This document shows positions 44,949-60,606 of a DNA stretch of 64,000 nt, piece after piece (positions within the stretch are counted from its first letter, which is position 1; each line of letters opens with the position of its first letter). The translations under genes and the position numbers were made by a program. The notes under the pieces are model-generated. The model did no database searches, was not told where the DNA came from, and saw nothing but the letters and a program-made list of their open reading frames with translations. Origin of the DNA: Pseudomonas fluorescens HK44 (GTDB lineage Bacteria; Pseudomonadota; Gammaproteobacteria; Pseudomonadales; Pseudomonadaceae). The stretch lies in NCBI RefSeq assembly GCF_000217955.3, contig NZ_AFOY02000005.1, positions 118,728 through 182,727 on the forward strand, written 5' to 3'.

Positions 44949-44990
44949 GTTTTTTAAGCGCAAAACGCTAAAATTTGGAGAAACGCTGAC

Positions 44991-45446
44991 GTGTTTCGCG
45001 GAGCTAACGCTATCAGTCTCGATGCAAAAGGCCGTCTCGCCATGCCGAGCCGGTATCGTGACGAGCTCGTTTCGCGAAGTTCCGGGCAATTAATTGTCAC
45101 AATTGATGCCGTTGATCCTTGTTTATGTGTTTACCCGCTCGATGAGTGGGAGCTGATTGAAACCAAACTGCGCGCACTGCCTTCGCTTCGCGAAGAGAAC
45201 CGCCGTTTGCAACGTTTGCTGATTGGTAATGCCGTCGACCTCGAGCTCGATGGCAGTGGTCGTTTTCTGGTCCCGCCGCGTCTGCGCGAATACGCCAAAT
45301 TGGATAAGCGCGCGATGCTGGTAGGCCAACTGAACAAGTTCCAATTGTGGGACGAGGATGCCTGGGATGCGGTTTCTGCTGCTGACCTGGCTGCTATTCA
45401 ACAACCGGGCGCCATGCCTGATGAACTGCGTGATTTGATCCTGTGA
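44991..45446 (+). CDS. mraZ: Transcriptional regulator MraZ
   Basis: 151 residues from GTG 44991. Two AbrB-like SpoVT/MraZ domains: [25 protein letters not shown] (about residues 2-26) and [23 protein letters not shown] (about residues 77-99). MraZ binds DNA as a ring-shaped multimer and represses its own dcw operon. It overlaps rsmH by 4 bp. Confidence 0.96.
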   Translation: MFRGANAISLDAKGRLAMPSRYRDELVSRSSGQLIVTIDAVDPCLCVYPLDEWELIETKLRALPSLREENRRLQRLLIGNAVDLELDGSGRFLVPPRLREYAKLDKRAMLVGQLNKFQLWDEDAWDAVSAADLAAIQQPGAMPDELRDLIL

Positions 45447-46386
45447 CTATTGATAGCGGCTTTAACCACATCACCGTACTGCTTGACGAAGCCGTTGAGG
45501 CTCTCGCCGTACGCCCTGATGGCTGCTATCTGGATGGCACGTTCGGGCGTGGCGGGCATAGCCGTCTGATTCTTAGCCAGCTCGGTCCCGATGGTCGGTT
45601 GCTGGGGTTCGACAAAGATCCTCAGGCGATTGCCACCGGGCAAACGCTAGCGGCCGAAGACGGCCGCTTTGTCGTTGTGCAGCGCAGCTTTGCCGAACTC
45701 GGTTCGGAAGTTGCCGAGCGCGGCCTGGCCGGCAAGGTCAGCGGCGTCCTGCTCGACCTGGGCGTGTCTTCGCCACAGCTCGACGACCCGGAGCGTGGCT
45801 TCAGTTTCCTCAATGACGGCCCGCTGGACATGCGCATGGACCCGTCTCGCGGGATCAGTGCGGCAGAGTTCGTCAACACCGCACCCGTCGAAGAAATTGC
45901 CCGCGTGTTCAAGGAATACGGCGAAGAGCGTTTCTCCGGCCGTATGGCCCGTGCCGTGGCCGAGCGTCGCGATATCAAGCCCTTCGAGCGCACTGGCGAT
46001 CTGGCTGAAGTCCTGAAAGTCGCCAACCCTGCCTGGGAAAAAGGCAAGAACCCGGCGACCCGTGCGTTCCAGGGCCTGCGAATTCACGTCAACAACGAGT
46101 TGGGCGATCTTGAGACCGGCCTCGAAGCCGCGCTTGAAGCTCTCGAAGTGGGCGGTCGCCTGGTAGTGATCAGCTTCCACTCGCTGGAAGATCGCATCGT
46201 CAAACAGTTCATGCGCAAACTGGTCAAGGGCGAAACCGATAACCTGCCGCGCAACCTGCCGGTACGTTTCGAAGCCTTTGTGCCGAAAATCAAGATTCAT
46301 GGCAAACCGCAGTTCGCTGGCGAAGCCGAACTCAAAGCCAACCCTCGTTCCCGTAGCGCCGTCATGCGTGTCGCGGAGAAACTTCG

Positions 46387-46390
<4 letters not shown>
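45443..46390 (+). CDS. rsmH: 16S rRNA (cytosine1402-N4)-methyltransferase RsmH
   Basis: 315 residues. [15 protein letters not shown] start, SAM-binding [14 protein letters not shown] (about residues 32-45), [14 protein letters not shown], and [18 protein letters not shown] near the C-terminus. It methylates N4 of C1402, the nucleotide also modified by RsmI encoded about 2 kb upstream. Starts at GTG overlapping the mraZ stop. Confidence 0.96.
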
Positions 46391-48418
<2,028 letters not shown>

Positions 48419-48419
<1 letters not shown>

Positions 48420-49882
48420 TGTCGCTTAGCCTGAACAAGATTTTCGCCCACGCCGGCCGTGATCTGTTGATTCGCGAACTGACCCTGGACAGCCGTAATG
48501 TCCGTGCGGGCGACCTGTTTCTGGCCGTTCCAGGCGCTAAATTCGACGGTCGTACGCACATTGCCGACGCGTTGCAACGTGGCGCCGCCGCAGTCGCCTA
48601 CGAAGTCGAAGGCGCGACCGTTCTGCCGATTACCGATGTGCCGCTGATTCCGGTCAAAGGCCTGGCCGCGCAGCTGTCGGATATTGCCGGGCGTTTTTAC
48701 GGCGACCCGAGCCGTAACCTGAACCTGATTGGCGTGACCGGCACCAATGGCAAGACCAGCGTGACCCAATTGGTCGCACAAGCGCTGGACCTGTTGGGGC
48801 AGCACTGCGGCATTGTTGGCACCCTGGGCACCGGTTTCTACGGCGCACTGGAAAGCGGTCTGCACACCACGCCGAACCCGATTGCAGTACAGGCAACCCT
48901 GGCCGACCTGAAAAAGGCCGGTGCCAAAGCCGTGGCCATGGAAGTGTCCTCCCACGGTCTGGATCAAGGGCGCGTGACGGCACTGGCGTTCAATGTGGCG
49001 GTGATGACCAACCTGTCGCGCGATCACCTGGATTATCACGGGACCATGCAAGCCTATGGCGAGGCCAAGGCCAAGCTGTTCGCCTGGAACGATCTGAAGT
49101 GCCGGGTGATCAACCTCGACGACGCGTTCGGTCGGCAACTCGCGGCTGAAGAGGGTGAGTCGCGCCTGATCACTTACAGCCTCGAAGACGCCAGCGCCTA
49201 CCTCTATTGCCGTGAAGCGCAGTTCGACGATGAAGGCGTGCGCGCCACACTGGTGACGCCGCAGGGCGAACACCATTTGCGCAGCGCCTTGCTCGGTCGC
49301 TTCAATCTGAGCAACGTACTGGCCGCTGTCGGTGCCTTGCTCGGCCTGGATTATGCGCTGGATGAAATCCTCCACGTACTGCCACAACTCGAAGGGCCGG
49401 CCGGTCGCATGCAGCGTCTGGGTGGCGGTACTCAGCCGCTGGTGGTGGTCGATTACGCCCATACCCCGGATGCGTTGGAAAAAGTCCTGATGGCCCTGCG
49501 TCCACACGCCAGGGGCAAATTGCTCTGCCTGTTCGGTTGCGGCGGTGATCGCGATCGTGGCAAGCGTCCGCTGATGGCCGAAGTGGTCGAGCGTCTGGCC
49601 GACGGCGTGCTGGTCACCGATGACAATCCGCGCACCGAAGACCCTGCACAGATTTTCGACGACATCCGCGCCGGTTTCACGGCGGTGGATGACGTCCGTT
49701 TCGTCGCCGGCCGTGGCCAGGCGATTGCCCAGTTGATCGCCAGCGCCAGCGCGGATGACGTGATCGTGCTGGCCGGTAAAGGTCACGAGGACTATCAGGA
49801 AATCAACGGCGAACGCCATGATTTCTCCGATCTGGTGGAGGCCGACCGTGCCTTGACCGCGTGGGAGGTGGCGCATGCTTAA
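48419..49882 (+). CDS. murE: UDP-MurNAc-tripeptide synthetase MurE (mDAP-adding)
   Basis: 487 residues. Mur ligase P-loop GVTGTNGKTS (about residues 104-113); the mDAP-specificity motif DNPR is at about residue 402, so it adds meso-diaminopimelate in the cytoplasm. Its start shares one base with the ftsI stop codon; it overlaps murF by 8 bp. Confidence 0.97.
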
Positions 49883-51242
49883 AGCCTTGAAATTGAGCGA
49901 AGTGGCGGGCCCATTGGCCGGCCGTCTGCTGACTGCCGACAGCAGCTTCGATGGCGTCAGCATCGACAGCCGGGCGATCCAGCCGGGCCAGTTGTTTGTT
50001 GCCCTGACCGGGCCGCGTTTCGATGGTCATGACTACCTGAACGACGTGGCTGCCAAAGGCGCGGTCGCGGCGCTGGTCGAGCGTGAGGTGACGAACTCCA
50101 CGTTGCCGCAGTTGCAGGTCTTGGATACTCGTCAGGCCCTTGGCGAACTCGGCGCGCTGAATCGTGCGGCGTATTCGAACCCGGTCGCGGCGATTACCGG
50201 ATCCAGCGGCAAAACCACGGTCAAGGAAATGCTCGCGAGCATCCTGCGCACGCGGGGGCCGGTACTGGCGACCCGTGGCAACCTGAACAATGACCTCGGC
50301 GTTCCGCTGACCTTGCTCGAACTGGCCGCGGAACACACCGCGGCCGTCATCGAACTGGGTGCTTCGCGGATCGGCGAGATTGCCTACACCGTCGGCATGA
50401 CCAAGCCGCATGTGGCTGTGATCAACAACGCCGGGAGTGCCCACGTCGGCGAATTCGGCGGACCGGAAAAAATCGTTGAAGCCAAGGGCGAGATTCTCGA
50501 AGGGCTGGACGCCGATGGCGTCGCCGTCCTGAATCTCGACGACAAGGCTTTTGATATCTGGAAGAAGCGCGCCGCGGGCCGTCAGGTGCTGAGCTTTGCC
50601 CTGAACGACAGCCGTGCCGATTTCCATGCCACTGATCTGGCTCGTGACGCCCGCGGTTGCCCGTCCTTCACGCTGCACAGCCCGCAAGGCGTCGAGCAGG
50701 TTCAACTGAACCTGCTTGGCAACCACAACGTTGCCAATGCCCTGGCCGCCGCGGCGGCCGCGCATGCGCTGGGTGTGTCGCTGTTCGGTATCGCCACGGG
50801 GCTGAATGCAGTGCAACCGGTCAAGGGCCGTGCGGTGGCGCAACTGGCGAGCAATGGCATGCGCGTCATTGATGACTCTTACAACGCGAACCCCGCCTCA
50901 ATGTGCGCGGCCATTGATATACTCGCCGGCTTTTCCGGTCGCACCATTCTGGTGCTCGGGGATATTGGCGAGTTGGGCGAGTGGGCGGAGCAGGGGCACC
51001 GCGACGTTGGCGCGTACGCCAGCGGCAAGGTTTCCGCGCTTTACGCTGTTGGCCCGATGATGGCGCATGCCGTCGCAGCCTTCGGTGAGCAGGCTCGTCA
51101 CTTTGCCAATCAGGCTGATCTGATCGCGGCGCTGGGCGCCGAACACGATACAAACACCACTATTTTGATCAAGGGCTCGCGAAGCGCTGCGATGGAAAAC
51201 GTCGTTGCAGCTTTGTGCGGTTCGAGCGGGGAGAAACATTAA
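49875..51242 (+). CDS. murF: UDP-MurNAc-pentapeptide synthetase MurF
   Basis: 455 residues. P-loop [14 protein letters not shown] (about residues 107-120), [12 protein letters not shown], and [13 protein letters not shown] (about residues 331-343), all normal for MurF, which adds D-Ala-D-Ala. Its stop TAA overlaps the mraY start. Confidence 0.97.
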   Translation: MLKALKLSEVAGPLAGRLLTADSSFDGVSIDSRAIQPGQLFVALTGPRFDGHDYLNDVAAKGAVAALVEREVTNSTLPQLQVLDTRQALGELGALNRAAYSNPVAAITGSSGKTTVKEMLASILRTRGPVLATRGNLNNDLGVPLTLLELAAEHTAAVIELGASRIGEIAYTVGMTKPHVAVINNAGSAHVGEFGGPEKIVEAKGEILEGLDADGVAVLNLDDKAFDIWKKRAAGRQVLSFALNDSRADFHATDLARDARGCPSFTLHSPQGVEQVQLNLLGNHNVANALAAAAAAHALGVSLFGIATGLNAVQPVKGRAVAQLASNGMRVIDDSYNANPASMCAAIDILAGFSGRTILVLGDIGELGEWAEQGHRDVGAYASGKVSALYAVGPMMAHAVAAFGEQARHFANQADLIAALGAEHDTNTTILIKGSRSAAMENVVAALCGSSGEKH

Positions 51243-52324
51243 TGCTGCTGTTGTTAGCGGAGTATCTGCAACAGTTCTACAAAGGCTTCGCGGTCTTTCA
51301 GTACCTGACCCTGCGCGGGATTCTCGGTGTACTGACCGCGTTGTCGTTGTCGCTGTACCTGGGTCCATGGATGATCCGCACGTTGCAGAACCGCCAGATC
51401 GGCCAGTCTGTCCGTAATGACGGCCCGCAATCGCACTTGTCCAAGTCGGGCACGCCGACCATGGGCGGCGCACTGATTCTGACCGCCATCGGCGTCAGCA
51501 CCTTGCTTTGGGCAGACCTGCACAACCGCTATGTCTGGGTCGTGTTGCTGGTCACCCTGCTGTTCGGGGCCGTGGGCTGGGTCGACGATTACCGCAAAGT
51601 GATCGAGAAAAACTCCCGTGGCTTGCCGAGCCGCTGGAAATACTTCTGGCAGTCGGTGTTCGGCCTGGGCGCGGCGATCTTCCTTTATATGACTGCACCC
51701 AGTGCGGTTGAAACGACCTTGATCGTGCCGATGTTCAAAGACGCCAGCATCGCACTCGGCATTGGCTTCGTGGTCCTGACCTACTTCGTGATCGTCGGCT
51801 CGAGCAACGCGGTCAACCTGACCGACGGCCTCGACGGCCTGGCGATCATGCCGACCGTGATGGTCGGCGGCGCGCTGGGGATCTTCTGCTACCTGTCGGG
51901 TAACGTGAAATTCGCCGAATACCTGCTCATCCCTTACGTACCGGGCGCAGGTGAGCTGATCGTGTTCTGCGGCGCGCTGATCGGTGCGGGCCTGGGTTTC
52001 CTCTGGTTCAACACGTACCCGGCTCAAGTCTTCATGGGCGACGTCGGCGCACTGGCGCTGGGCGCGGCCCTGGGCACCATCGCCGTGATCGTTCGTCAGG
52101 AAATCGTCCTGTTCATCATGGGCGGTGTGTTCGTGATGGAAACCCTGTCGGTGGTGATTCAGGTTGCCTCTTTCAAACTGACCGGTCGCCGGGTATTTCG
52201 CATGGCACCGATTCACCACCACTTTGAACTCAAGGGCTGGCCCGAGCCACGCGTGATCGTCCGTTTCTGGATCATCACCGTGATTCTCGTACTGGTCGGC
52301 CTTGCCACCCTGAAGCTGAGGTAG
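51242..52324 (+). CDS. mraY: Phospho-MurNAc-pentapeptide translocase MraY
   Basis: 360 residues and ten membrane helices. Conserved cytoplasmic motifs: [19 protein letters not shown] with the Asp pair (about residue 115), [10 protein letters not shown] (about residues 190-199) and [14 protein letters not shown] (about residues 322-335). It makes lipid I on the inner membrane. The frame is open further upstream, but the ATG at 51242 matches the family start. Confidence 0.97.
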   Translation: MLLLLAEYLQQFYKGFAVFQYLTLRGILGVLTALSLSLYLGPWMIRTLQNRQIGQSVRNDGPQSHLSKSGTPTMGGALILTAIGVSTLLWADLHNRYVWVVLLVTLLFGAVGWVDDYRKVIEKNSRGLPSRWKYFWQSVFGLGAAIFLYMTAPSAVETTLIVPMFKDASIALGIGFVVLTYFVIVGSSNAVNLTDGLDGLAIMPTVMVGGALGIFCYLSGNVKFAEYLLIPYVPGAGELIVFCGALIGAGLGFLWFNTYPAQVFMGDVGALALGAALGTIAVIVRQEIVLFIMGGVFVMETLSVVIQVASFKLTGRRVFRMAPIHHHFELKGWPEPRVIVRFWIITVILVLVGLATLKLR

Positions 52325-52329
52325 AACGA

Positions 52330-53676
52330 GTGTCTCTGATCGCTTCTGACCACTTCCGCATCGTTGTCGGCCTCGGCAAGAGCGGCATGTCCCTGGTTCG
52401 CTTCCTGGCGAACCGGGGCGTGTCGTTCGCTGTCGCCGATACGCGGGAAAATCCACCGGAGCTGGCCACGCTGCGCCGTGACTATCCACAGGTGGAAGTG
52501 CGTTGTGGCGAGCTGGATGTCGAATTCCTCTGCCGTGCCGAGGAGCTCTACGTGAGCCCGGGACTGGCCTTGGCGACTCCGGCCCTGCAAGCGGCGGCGG
52601 CCCGTGGCGTGAAGCTGTCGGGTGATATCGAACTGTTCGCACGCAACGCGAAGGCGCCAATTGTTGCCATCAGCGGCTCCAATGCAAAAAGCACCGTGAC
52701 CACGCTGGTTGGCGAAATGGCGGCAGCGGCCGGCAAGCGCGTGGCGGTGGGCGGTAACCTCGGTACTCCGGCACTCGATCTGCTGAGCGACGACGTCGAG
52801 CTGTACGTGATGGAACTCTCGAGCTTCCAGCTGGAGACCACCGATCACCTGGGCGCCGAAGTGGCCACTGTGCTCAATGTCAGCGAAGACCATATGGACC
52901 GTTACAGCGGCCTGCCGGCCTATCACCTGGCCAAGCACCGGATCTTCCGTGGCGCGAAGCAAGTGGTGGTCAATCGTCAGGATGCGCTGAGCCGTCCGTT
53001 GATGAGCGAGGGCCTGCCGTGCTGGACCTTCGGTCTGAACACGCCGGATTTCAAGGCTTTTGGTCTGCGCGAGGAAAATGGCGAGAAGTATCTGGCGTTT
53101 GAATTCCAGAACCTGATGCCGGTGCGCGAGCTGAAAATTCGTGGCGCGCATAACCAGTCCAACGCCCTCGCGGCCTTGGCCCTGGGGCACGCCGTTGGCC
53201 TGCCGTTCGACGCCATGCTCTCGAGCCTGCGCACTTTCGCCGGGCTTGAGCATCGCTGCCAGTGGGTCCGCGACCTGAATGGCGTGAGCTACTACAACGA
53301 TTCCAAAGCCACCAACGTTGGCGCCGCTTTGGCCGCTATCGAAGGTCTGGGCGCAGACATCAAGGGCAAGCTGGTGCTGATCGCCGGAGGCGACGGCAAA
53401 GGTGCCGAGTTCAAGGATCTGCGTGATCCCGTCGCGGCCAACTGCCGCGCCGTGGTGTTGATGGGGCGTGATGCCGAGCTGATTGGCCAGTCCATCGGCG
53501 ATGCCGTGCCACTGATTCGCGTCAACTCGCTGATCGAAGCGGTCGAGCAATGCCGCGCCATCGCCCAGCCAGGCGATGCCGTGCTGCTGTCGCCGGCGTG
53601 CGCCAGTTTCGACATGTTCAAGAACTACGAAGAGCGTGGGCACCTGTTTGCTCAGGCCGTGGAGGACTTGGCATGA
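52330..53676 (+). CDS. murD: UDP-MurNAc-alanine-D-glutamate ligase MurD
   Basis: 448 residues from GTG 52330, five bases after mraY. N-terminal Rossmann VVGLGKSGMS, ATP loop AISGSNAKSTVTTL (about residues 113-126), SSFQLETTD, and NDSKATNVGA. The P-loop has Ala where most Mur ligases have Gly before the Lys (GSNAKST instead of GTNGKST); I believe this is shared by pseudomonads but cannot verify it here. It adds D-Glu to UDP-MurNAc-Ala. Confidence 0.96.
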   Translation: MSLIASDHFRIVVGLGKSGMSLVRFLANRGVSFAVADTRENPPELATLRRDYPQVEVRCGELDVEFLCRAEELYVSPGLALATPALQAAAARGVKLSGDIELFARNAKAPIVAISGSNAKSTVTTLVGEMAAAAGKRVAVGGNLGTPALDLLSDDVELYVMELSSFQLETTDHLGAEVATVLNVSEDHMDRYSGLPAYHLAKHRIFRGAKQVVVNRQDALSRPLMSEGLPCWTFGLNTPDFKAFGLREENGEKYLAFEFQNLMPVRELKIRGAHNQSNALAALALGHAVGLPFDAMLSSLRTFAGLEHRCQWVRDLNGVSYYNDSKATNVGAALAAIEGLGADIKGKLVLIAGGDGKGAEFKDLRDPVAANCRAVVLMGRDAELIGQSIGDAVPLIRVNSLIEAVEQCRAIAQPGDAVLLSPACASFDMFKNYEERGHLFAQAVEDLA

Positions 53677-54890
53677 GTTGGAGAAATATCATCAAGCCGT
53701 ACCCGTCGCCGATCATCACCGGGCGCGGTATCGACCTCGACTTCCCGATGCTCGCCGGTTGCCTGGCGTTGCTCGGCCTGGGGCTGGTCATGATCGCCTC
53801 GGCGTCGTCCGAAGTGGCGTCGGTGCAGTCAGGCAGCGCCCTGTATTACATGATTCGCCACCTCATTTACATCGTGCTCGGCCTCGGTGCCTGCATCGTC
53901 ACCATGATGATTCCGATTGCGACCTGGCAACGCATGGGCTGGTTGATGCTGATCGGTGCATTCGGTTTGCTGGTGATGGTGATCGTCCCGGGGATCGGCC
54001 GTGAGGTGAACGGTTCGATGCGCTGGATCGGTTTCAGTTTCTTCAACGTCCAGCCTTCCGAGATCGCCAAGGTCTTTGTGGTGATCTACCTCGCCGGTTA
54101 TCTGGTGCGTCGACAGAAAGAAGTACGCGAAAGCTGGATGGGCTTCTTCAAGCCGTTCATCGTGCTGCTGCCTATGGCCGGCCTGCTGCTGATGGAGCCG
54201 GACTTCGGTGCCACCGTCGTCATGATGGGGGCTGCGGCGGCGATGCTGTTTTTGGGCGGCGTCGGGCTGTTCCGCTTCACCTTGATGGTGATACTGGCGG
54301 TGGTGGCGGTGGTGCTGCTGATCAAGATGCAGCCTTATCGAATGGCACGTCTGACCACCTTCACCGATCCTTGGGCCGACCAGTTCGGTTCCGGCTACCA
54401 GTTGACCCAGGCGCTGATCGCCTTCGGTCGCGGCGAATGGCTGGGTGTTGGCCTGGGCAACAGCGTGCAGAAACAGTTCTACCTGCCCGAAGCGCACACC
54501 GACTTCGTGTTCTCGGTCCTGGCCGAAGAGCTGGGCGTGGTCGGGTCTCTGGCCACCGTCGCGCTGTTCGTCTTCGTGTGCATACGCGGCATGTACATCG
54601 GGTTGTGGGCAGAAAAGGCCAAGCAATTCTTTGCAGCCTATGTCGCCTACGGCTTGTCGTTCCTGTGGATCGGTCAGTTCCTGATCAACATCGGAGTGAA
54701 CGTCGGCCTGCTGCCGACCAAGGGTCTGACCCTGCCGTTCCTCAGTTACGGTGGCAGTTCGTTGGTGATCTGCTGCGCCTGTCTTGGCTTGTTGTTGCGC
54801 ATCGAATGGGAGAGTCGAACCCACTTGGGCAGCGAAGAGATGGAGTTCAGCGAGAGTGACTTCGCCGAGGAGCCAACCCATGGGCGCTAA
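53673..54890 (+). CDS. ftsW: Septal peptidoglycan polymerase FtsW
   Basis: 405 residues from the ATG at 53673, which overlaps the murD end by 4 bp. A ten-helix SEDS protein: GREVNGSMRWIGFSFFNVQPSEIAK (about residues 109-133), TDFVFSVLAEELG (about residues 274-286) and GGSSLVICCACLGLLLRI. It polymerises septal glycan together with FtsI. The frame is open upstream inside murD but is not family-like. Confidence 0.96.
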   Translation: MSWRNIIKPYPSPIITGRGIDLDFPMLAGCLALLGLGLVMIASASSEVASVQSGSALYYMIRHLIYIVLGLGACIVTMMIPIATWQRMGWLMLIGAFGLLVMVIVPGIGREVNGSMRWIGFSFFNVQPSEIAKVFVVIYLAGYLVRRQKEVRESWMGFFKPFIVLLPMAGLLLMEPDFGATVVMMGAAAAMLFLGGVGLFRFTLMVILAVVAVVLLIKMQPYRMARLTTFTDPWADQFGSGYQLTQALIAFGRGEWLGVGLGNSVQKQFYLPEAHTDFVFSVLAEELGVVGSLATVALFVFVCIRGMYIGLWAEKAKQFFAAYVAYGLSFLWIGQFLINIGVNVGLLPTKGLTLPFLSYGGSSLVICCACLGLLLRIEWESRTHLGSEEMEFSESDFAEEPTHGR

Positions 54891-55942
54891 CGTGCTGATC
54901 ATGGCGGGCGGCACCGGTGGCCACGTATTCCCGGCGCTGGCCTGCGCTCGCGAGTTTCAGGCGCGCGGTTACACCGTGCACTGGCTCGGGACGCCCCGCG
55001 GAATCGAAAACGAACTGGTCCCGAATGCCGGCCTGCCGTTGCATTTGATCAACGTCAGCGGCCTGCGCGGCAAGGGCAAGCTGTCGCTGCTCAAGGCGCC
55101 TTTTGTATTGCTCAAGGCGATCTGGCAGGCCCGTGCGGTCATTCGCCAGCTGAAACCGGTCTGCGTCCTGGGCTTTGGCGGATATGTCACCGGCCCTGGT
55201 GGCGTAGCGGCCAGATTGGCCGGTGTACCCGTGATCGTTCATGAACAGAACGCCGTCGCCGGTACCGCCAATCGGTTGCTGGTGCCGTTGGCCGCGCGAG
55301 TCTGCGAAGCTTTCCCGGACACCTTTGCTGCCAGTGGCAGCCGGCGCACCACCGGTAACCCGGTGCGCACCGAGTTGTTCCTCGATACAGCGCGTCCAGC
55401 CCTGGCCGGACGCAAAGCGCGTTTGCTGATCCTGGGCGGAAGCCTTGGGGCAGAACCGTTGAACAAATTGCTGCCTGAAGCCCTGTCGCAGGTGCCTGTT
55501 GAACTGCGTCCGGAAGTGTTTCATCAGGCCGGTAAAAACCACGATGAAGTGACTGCCGAGCGCTATCGCACGGCCGGTGTCGAGGCGCACGTGCAGCCTT
55601 TCATCAAAGACATGGCCCAAGCCTATGGCTGGGCCGACCTGGTGGTCTGTCGCGCTGGCGCGCTGACTGTCAGTGAGCTGGCTGCTGCCGGTCTGCCCTC
55701 GATGCTGGTGCCTTTGCCCCACGCAATCGACGATCACCAGACCCGCAATGCCGAATATTTGGCTCGTGAAGGCGCTGCCTTCCTGATGCCGCAAAGAACG
55801 ACTGGCGCAGCGGATCTCGCTGCACGCCTGACAGAGGTCTTGATGCAACCGCAACGACTCAACGACATGGCTGGCGCCGCTCGTCGCCTGGCCAAACCTG
55901 ATGCAACCCGCAACGTGGTCGATATCTGCCTGGAGGTGGTTC

Positions 55943-55950
<8 letters not shown>
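54880..55950 (+). CDS. murG: Lipid II synthase MurG
   Basis: 356 residues from the ATG at 54880, overlapping ftsW by 11 bp. UDP-GlcNAc transferase: [12 protein letters not shown] (about residues 10-21), [37 protein letters not shown] and [18 protein letters not shown]. It adds GlcNAc to lipid I at the inner face of the membrane. Confidence 0.97.
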
Positions 55951-58368
<2,418 letters not shown>

Positions 58369-58372
58369 GACC

Positions 58373-59239
58373 ATGCAAGGCGCCCAGCTACGTCATCAGC
58401 CATCCGCACCCGGCCGCAAGCCGGTGCCGCGGGGTGCCAGCCGAATGGTGGCCAAAGAGCCGATGTCGGTGCGCCTGCCGAAAGCCAATTTTGGTTTTCT
58501 CAAAGCCTTGTTCTGGCCCGTGCTGTTGGTCGCGTTGGGGTTTGGTACTTACGTAGGCGCACAGCGCTTGCTGCCGTACGCCGACCGGCCGATCACCAAG
58601 ATCAACGTGCAGGGCGATTTGAGTTACATCAGCCAGCAAGCGGTGCAGCAGCGGATCGCCCCGTACGTGGCGGCAAGCTTCTTCACCATTGACCTGGCGA
58701 GCATGCGTACCGAGCTGGAACAGATGCCATGGATTGCCCACGCCGAAGTGCGTCGCGTCTGGCCTGACCAGGTGGTGATTCGCCTGGAAGAGCAACTGCC
58801 CGTGGCCCGTTGGGGTGACGAAGCGCTGCTGAACAACCAGGGGCAGGCGTTTACGCCGCGTGAATTGGCCAACTACGAACATTTGCCACAGCTGTTCGGC
58901 CCACAACGGGCCCAGCAGCAAGTGATGCAGCAGTATCAGGTGTTGAGCCAGATGTTACGGCCATTGGGCTTCTCGATTGCCCGGCTGGAATTGCGTGAAC
59001 GCGGCAGCTGGTTTCTGACCACTGGCGCGGGTAGCGCGGGCCCTGGGATCGAGCTGTTGCTGGGGCGCGATCACCTGGTGGAAAAGATGCGCCGCTTCAT
59101 TGCCATCTACGACAAGACGCTTAAAGAACAGATTACGAACATTGCGCGCATCGACCTGCGTTATGCCAACGGCCTGGCCGTCGGCTGGCGGGAACCTGTA
59201 GCGCCCACGACGGCCCAACGCGTCGTCGCGAAGAATTGA
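58373..59239 (+). CDS. ftsQ: Cell division protein FtsQ
   Basis: 288 residues: a basic cytoplasmic tail, one transmembrane helix ([22 protein letters not shown], about residues 44-65), a POTRA domain beginning [14 protein letters not shown], and a beta domain. FtsQ recruits FtsB/FtsL to the divisome. Four bases separate it from ddlB. Confidence 0.95.
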   Translation: MQGAQLRHQPSAPGRKPVPRGASRMVAKEPMSVRLPKANFGFLKALFWPVLLVALGFGTYVGAQRLLPYADRPITKINVQGDLSYISQQAVQQRIAPYVAASFFTIDLASMRTELEQMPWIAHAEVRRVWPDQVVIRLEEQLPVARWGDEALLNNQGQAFTPRELANYEHLPQLFGPQRAQQQVMQQYQVLSQMLRPLGFSIARLELRERGSWFLTTGAGSAGPGIELLLGRDHLVEKMRRFIAIYDKTLKEQITNIARIDLRYANGLAVGWREPVAPTTAQRVVAKN

Positions 59240-59253
59240 GAAGAGGCAGGACC

Positions 59254-60516
59254 ATGGCAAACGTGCAAAGCGGCAAAATGATCGTCGGTCTGGATATTGG
59301 TACCTCCAAGGTGGTGGCGCTGGTAGGCGAGGTCGCGGCCGATGGCCAACTGGAAATCGTCGGGATCGGCACTCACCCCTCCCGCGGCCTGAAGAAGGGC
59401 GTGGTGGTGAATATCGAATCCACCGTGCAGTCCATTCAGCGTGCGATCGAAGAAGCGCAACTGATGGCCGGCTGCCGGATTCACTCGGCGTTCGTCGGTG
59501 TGGCCGGCAATCACATTCGCAGCCTGAACTCCCACGGCATCGTGGCGATTCGTGATCGCGAAGTCAGCTCGGCCGACCTCGAGCGTGTGCTCGATGCCGC
59601 CCAGGCCGTGGCCATTCCGGCGGATCAGCGCGTACTGCACACGTTGCCGCAGGATTACGTGATCGATAACCAGGAAGGCGTGCGCGAGCCTTTGGGTATG
59701 TCCGGCGTACGTCTGGAAGCCAAGGTCCACGTGGTCACCTGCGCGGTGAACGCCGCGCAGAACATTGAAAAATGCGTGCGTCGTTGCGGTCTGGAAATCG
59801 ACGACATCATTCTCGAGCAGCTGGCTTCGGCGTACTCGGTGCTGACCGATGACGAGAAAGAGCTGGGCGTGTGCCTGGTGGACATCGGTGGCGGTACCAC
59901 CGACATCGCGATCTTCACCGAAGGCGCGATTCGTCACACCGCGGTGATCCCGATTGCCGGTGATCAGGTGACCAACGACATCGCCATGGCGTTGCGCACC
60001 CCGACCCAGTACGCCGAAGAAATCAAGATCCGCTACGCCTGCGCCCTGGCCAAACTGGCCGGCGCCGGTGAAACCATCAAGGTCCCAAGCGTCGGTGATC
60101 GCCCGCCGCGCGAGCTGTCCCGTCAGGCCCTGGCCGAAGTGGTCGAGCCGCGTTACGACGAGCTGTTCACGCTGATCCAGGCCGAGCTGCGTCGCAGCGG
60201 CTACGAAGACCTGATTCCGGCCGGCATCGTGCTGACCGGCGGTACCTCGAAGATGGAAGGTGCGGTCGAGCTGGCCGAAGAGATTTTCCACATGCCGGTT
60301 CGCCTGGGCGTACCGCATGGCGTCAGAGGCCTGGACGACGTAGTGCGCAATCCGATTTATTCCACCGGTGTTGGTTTGCTGATGTATGGCCTGCAAAAGC
60401 AGTCCGATGGCATTTCCTTCTCCGGGATCAGCAGCAGTCGCGATAGCTACAACAACGACGAGGCCAAGAGCCCGTTGATCGATCGCATCAAAAGCTGGGT
60501 CCAGGGCAATTTCTGA
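59254..60516 (+). CDS. ftsA: Cell division protein FtsA
   Basis: 420 residues from the ATG at 59254 with AAGAGGCAGG upstream; an earlier in-frame start is less likely. Actin-like ATPase: IVGLDIGTSKVVALVGE, the 1C-domain segment, VDIGGGTTDIAIF (about residues 208-220) and GIVLTGGTSKMEGA. The C-terminal amphipathic helix (SPLIDRIKSWVQGNF) anchors FtsZ filaments to the membrane. Confidence 0.97.
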   Translation: MANVQSGKMIVGLDIGTSKVVALVGEVAADGQLEIVGIGTHPSRGLKKGVVVNIESTVQSIQRAIEEAQLMAGCRIHSAFVGVAGNHIRSLNSHGIVAIRDREVSSADLERVLDAAQAVAIPADQRVLHTLPQDYVIDNQEGVREPLGMSGVRLEAKVHVVTCAVNAAQNIEKCVRRCGLEIDDIILEQLASAYSVLTDDEKELGVCLVDIGGGTTDIAIFTEGAIRHTAVIPIAGDQVTNDIAMALRTPTQYAEEIKIRYACALAKLAGAGETIKVPSVGDRPPRELSRQALAEVVEPRYDELFTLIQAELRRSGYEDLIPAGIVLTGGTSKMEGAVELAEEIFHMPVRLGVPHGVRGLDDVVRNPIYSTGVGLLMYGLQKQSDGISFSGISSSRDSYNNDEAKSPLIDRIKSWVQGNF

Positions 60517-60606
60517 AGATTTTCCGTAACACCGTGATACCGCAGCACCGTTTTACGCAGTAGGCGCAGTAGGCGAAAAAAACTAGAGAATGTAAGGAGA
60601 GGGAAA

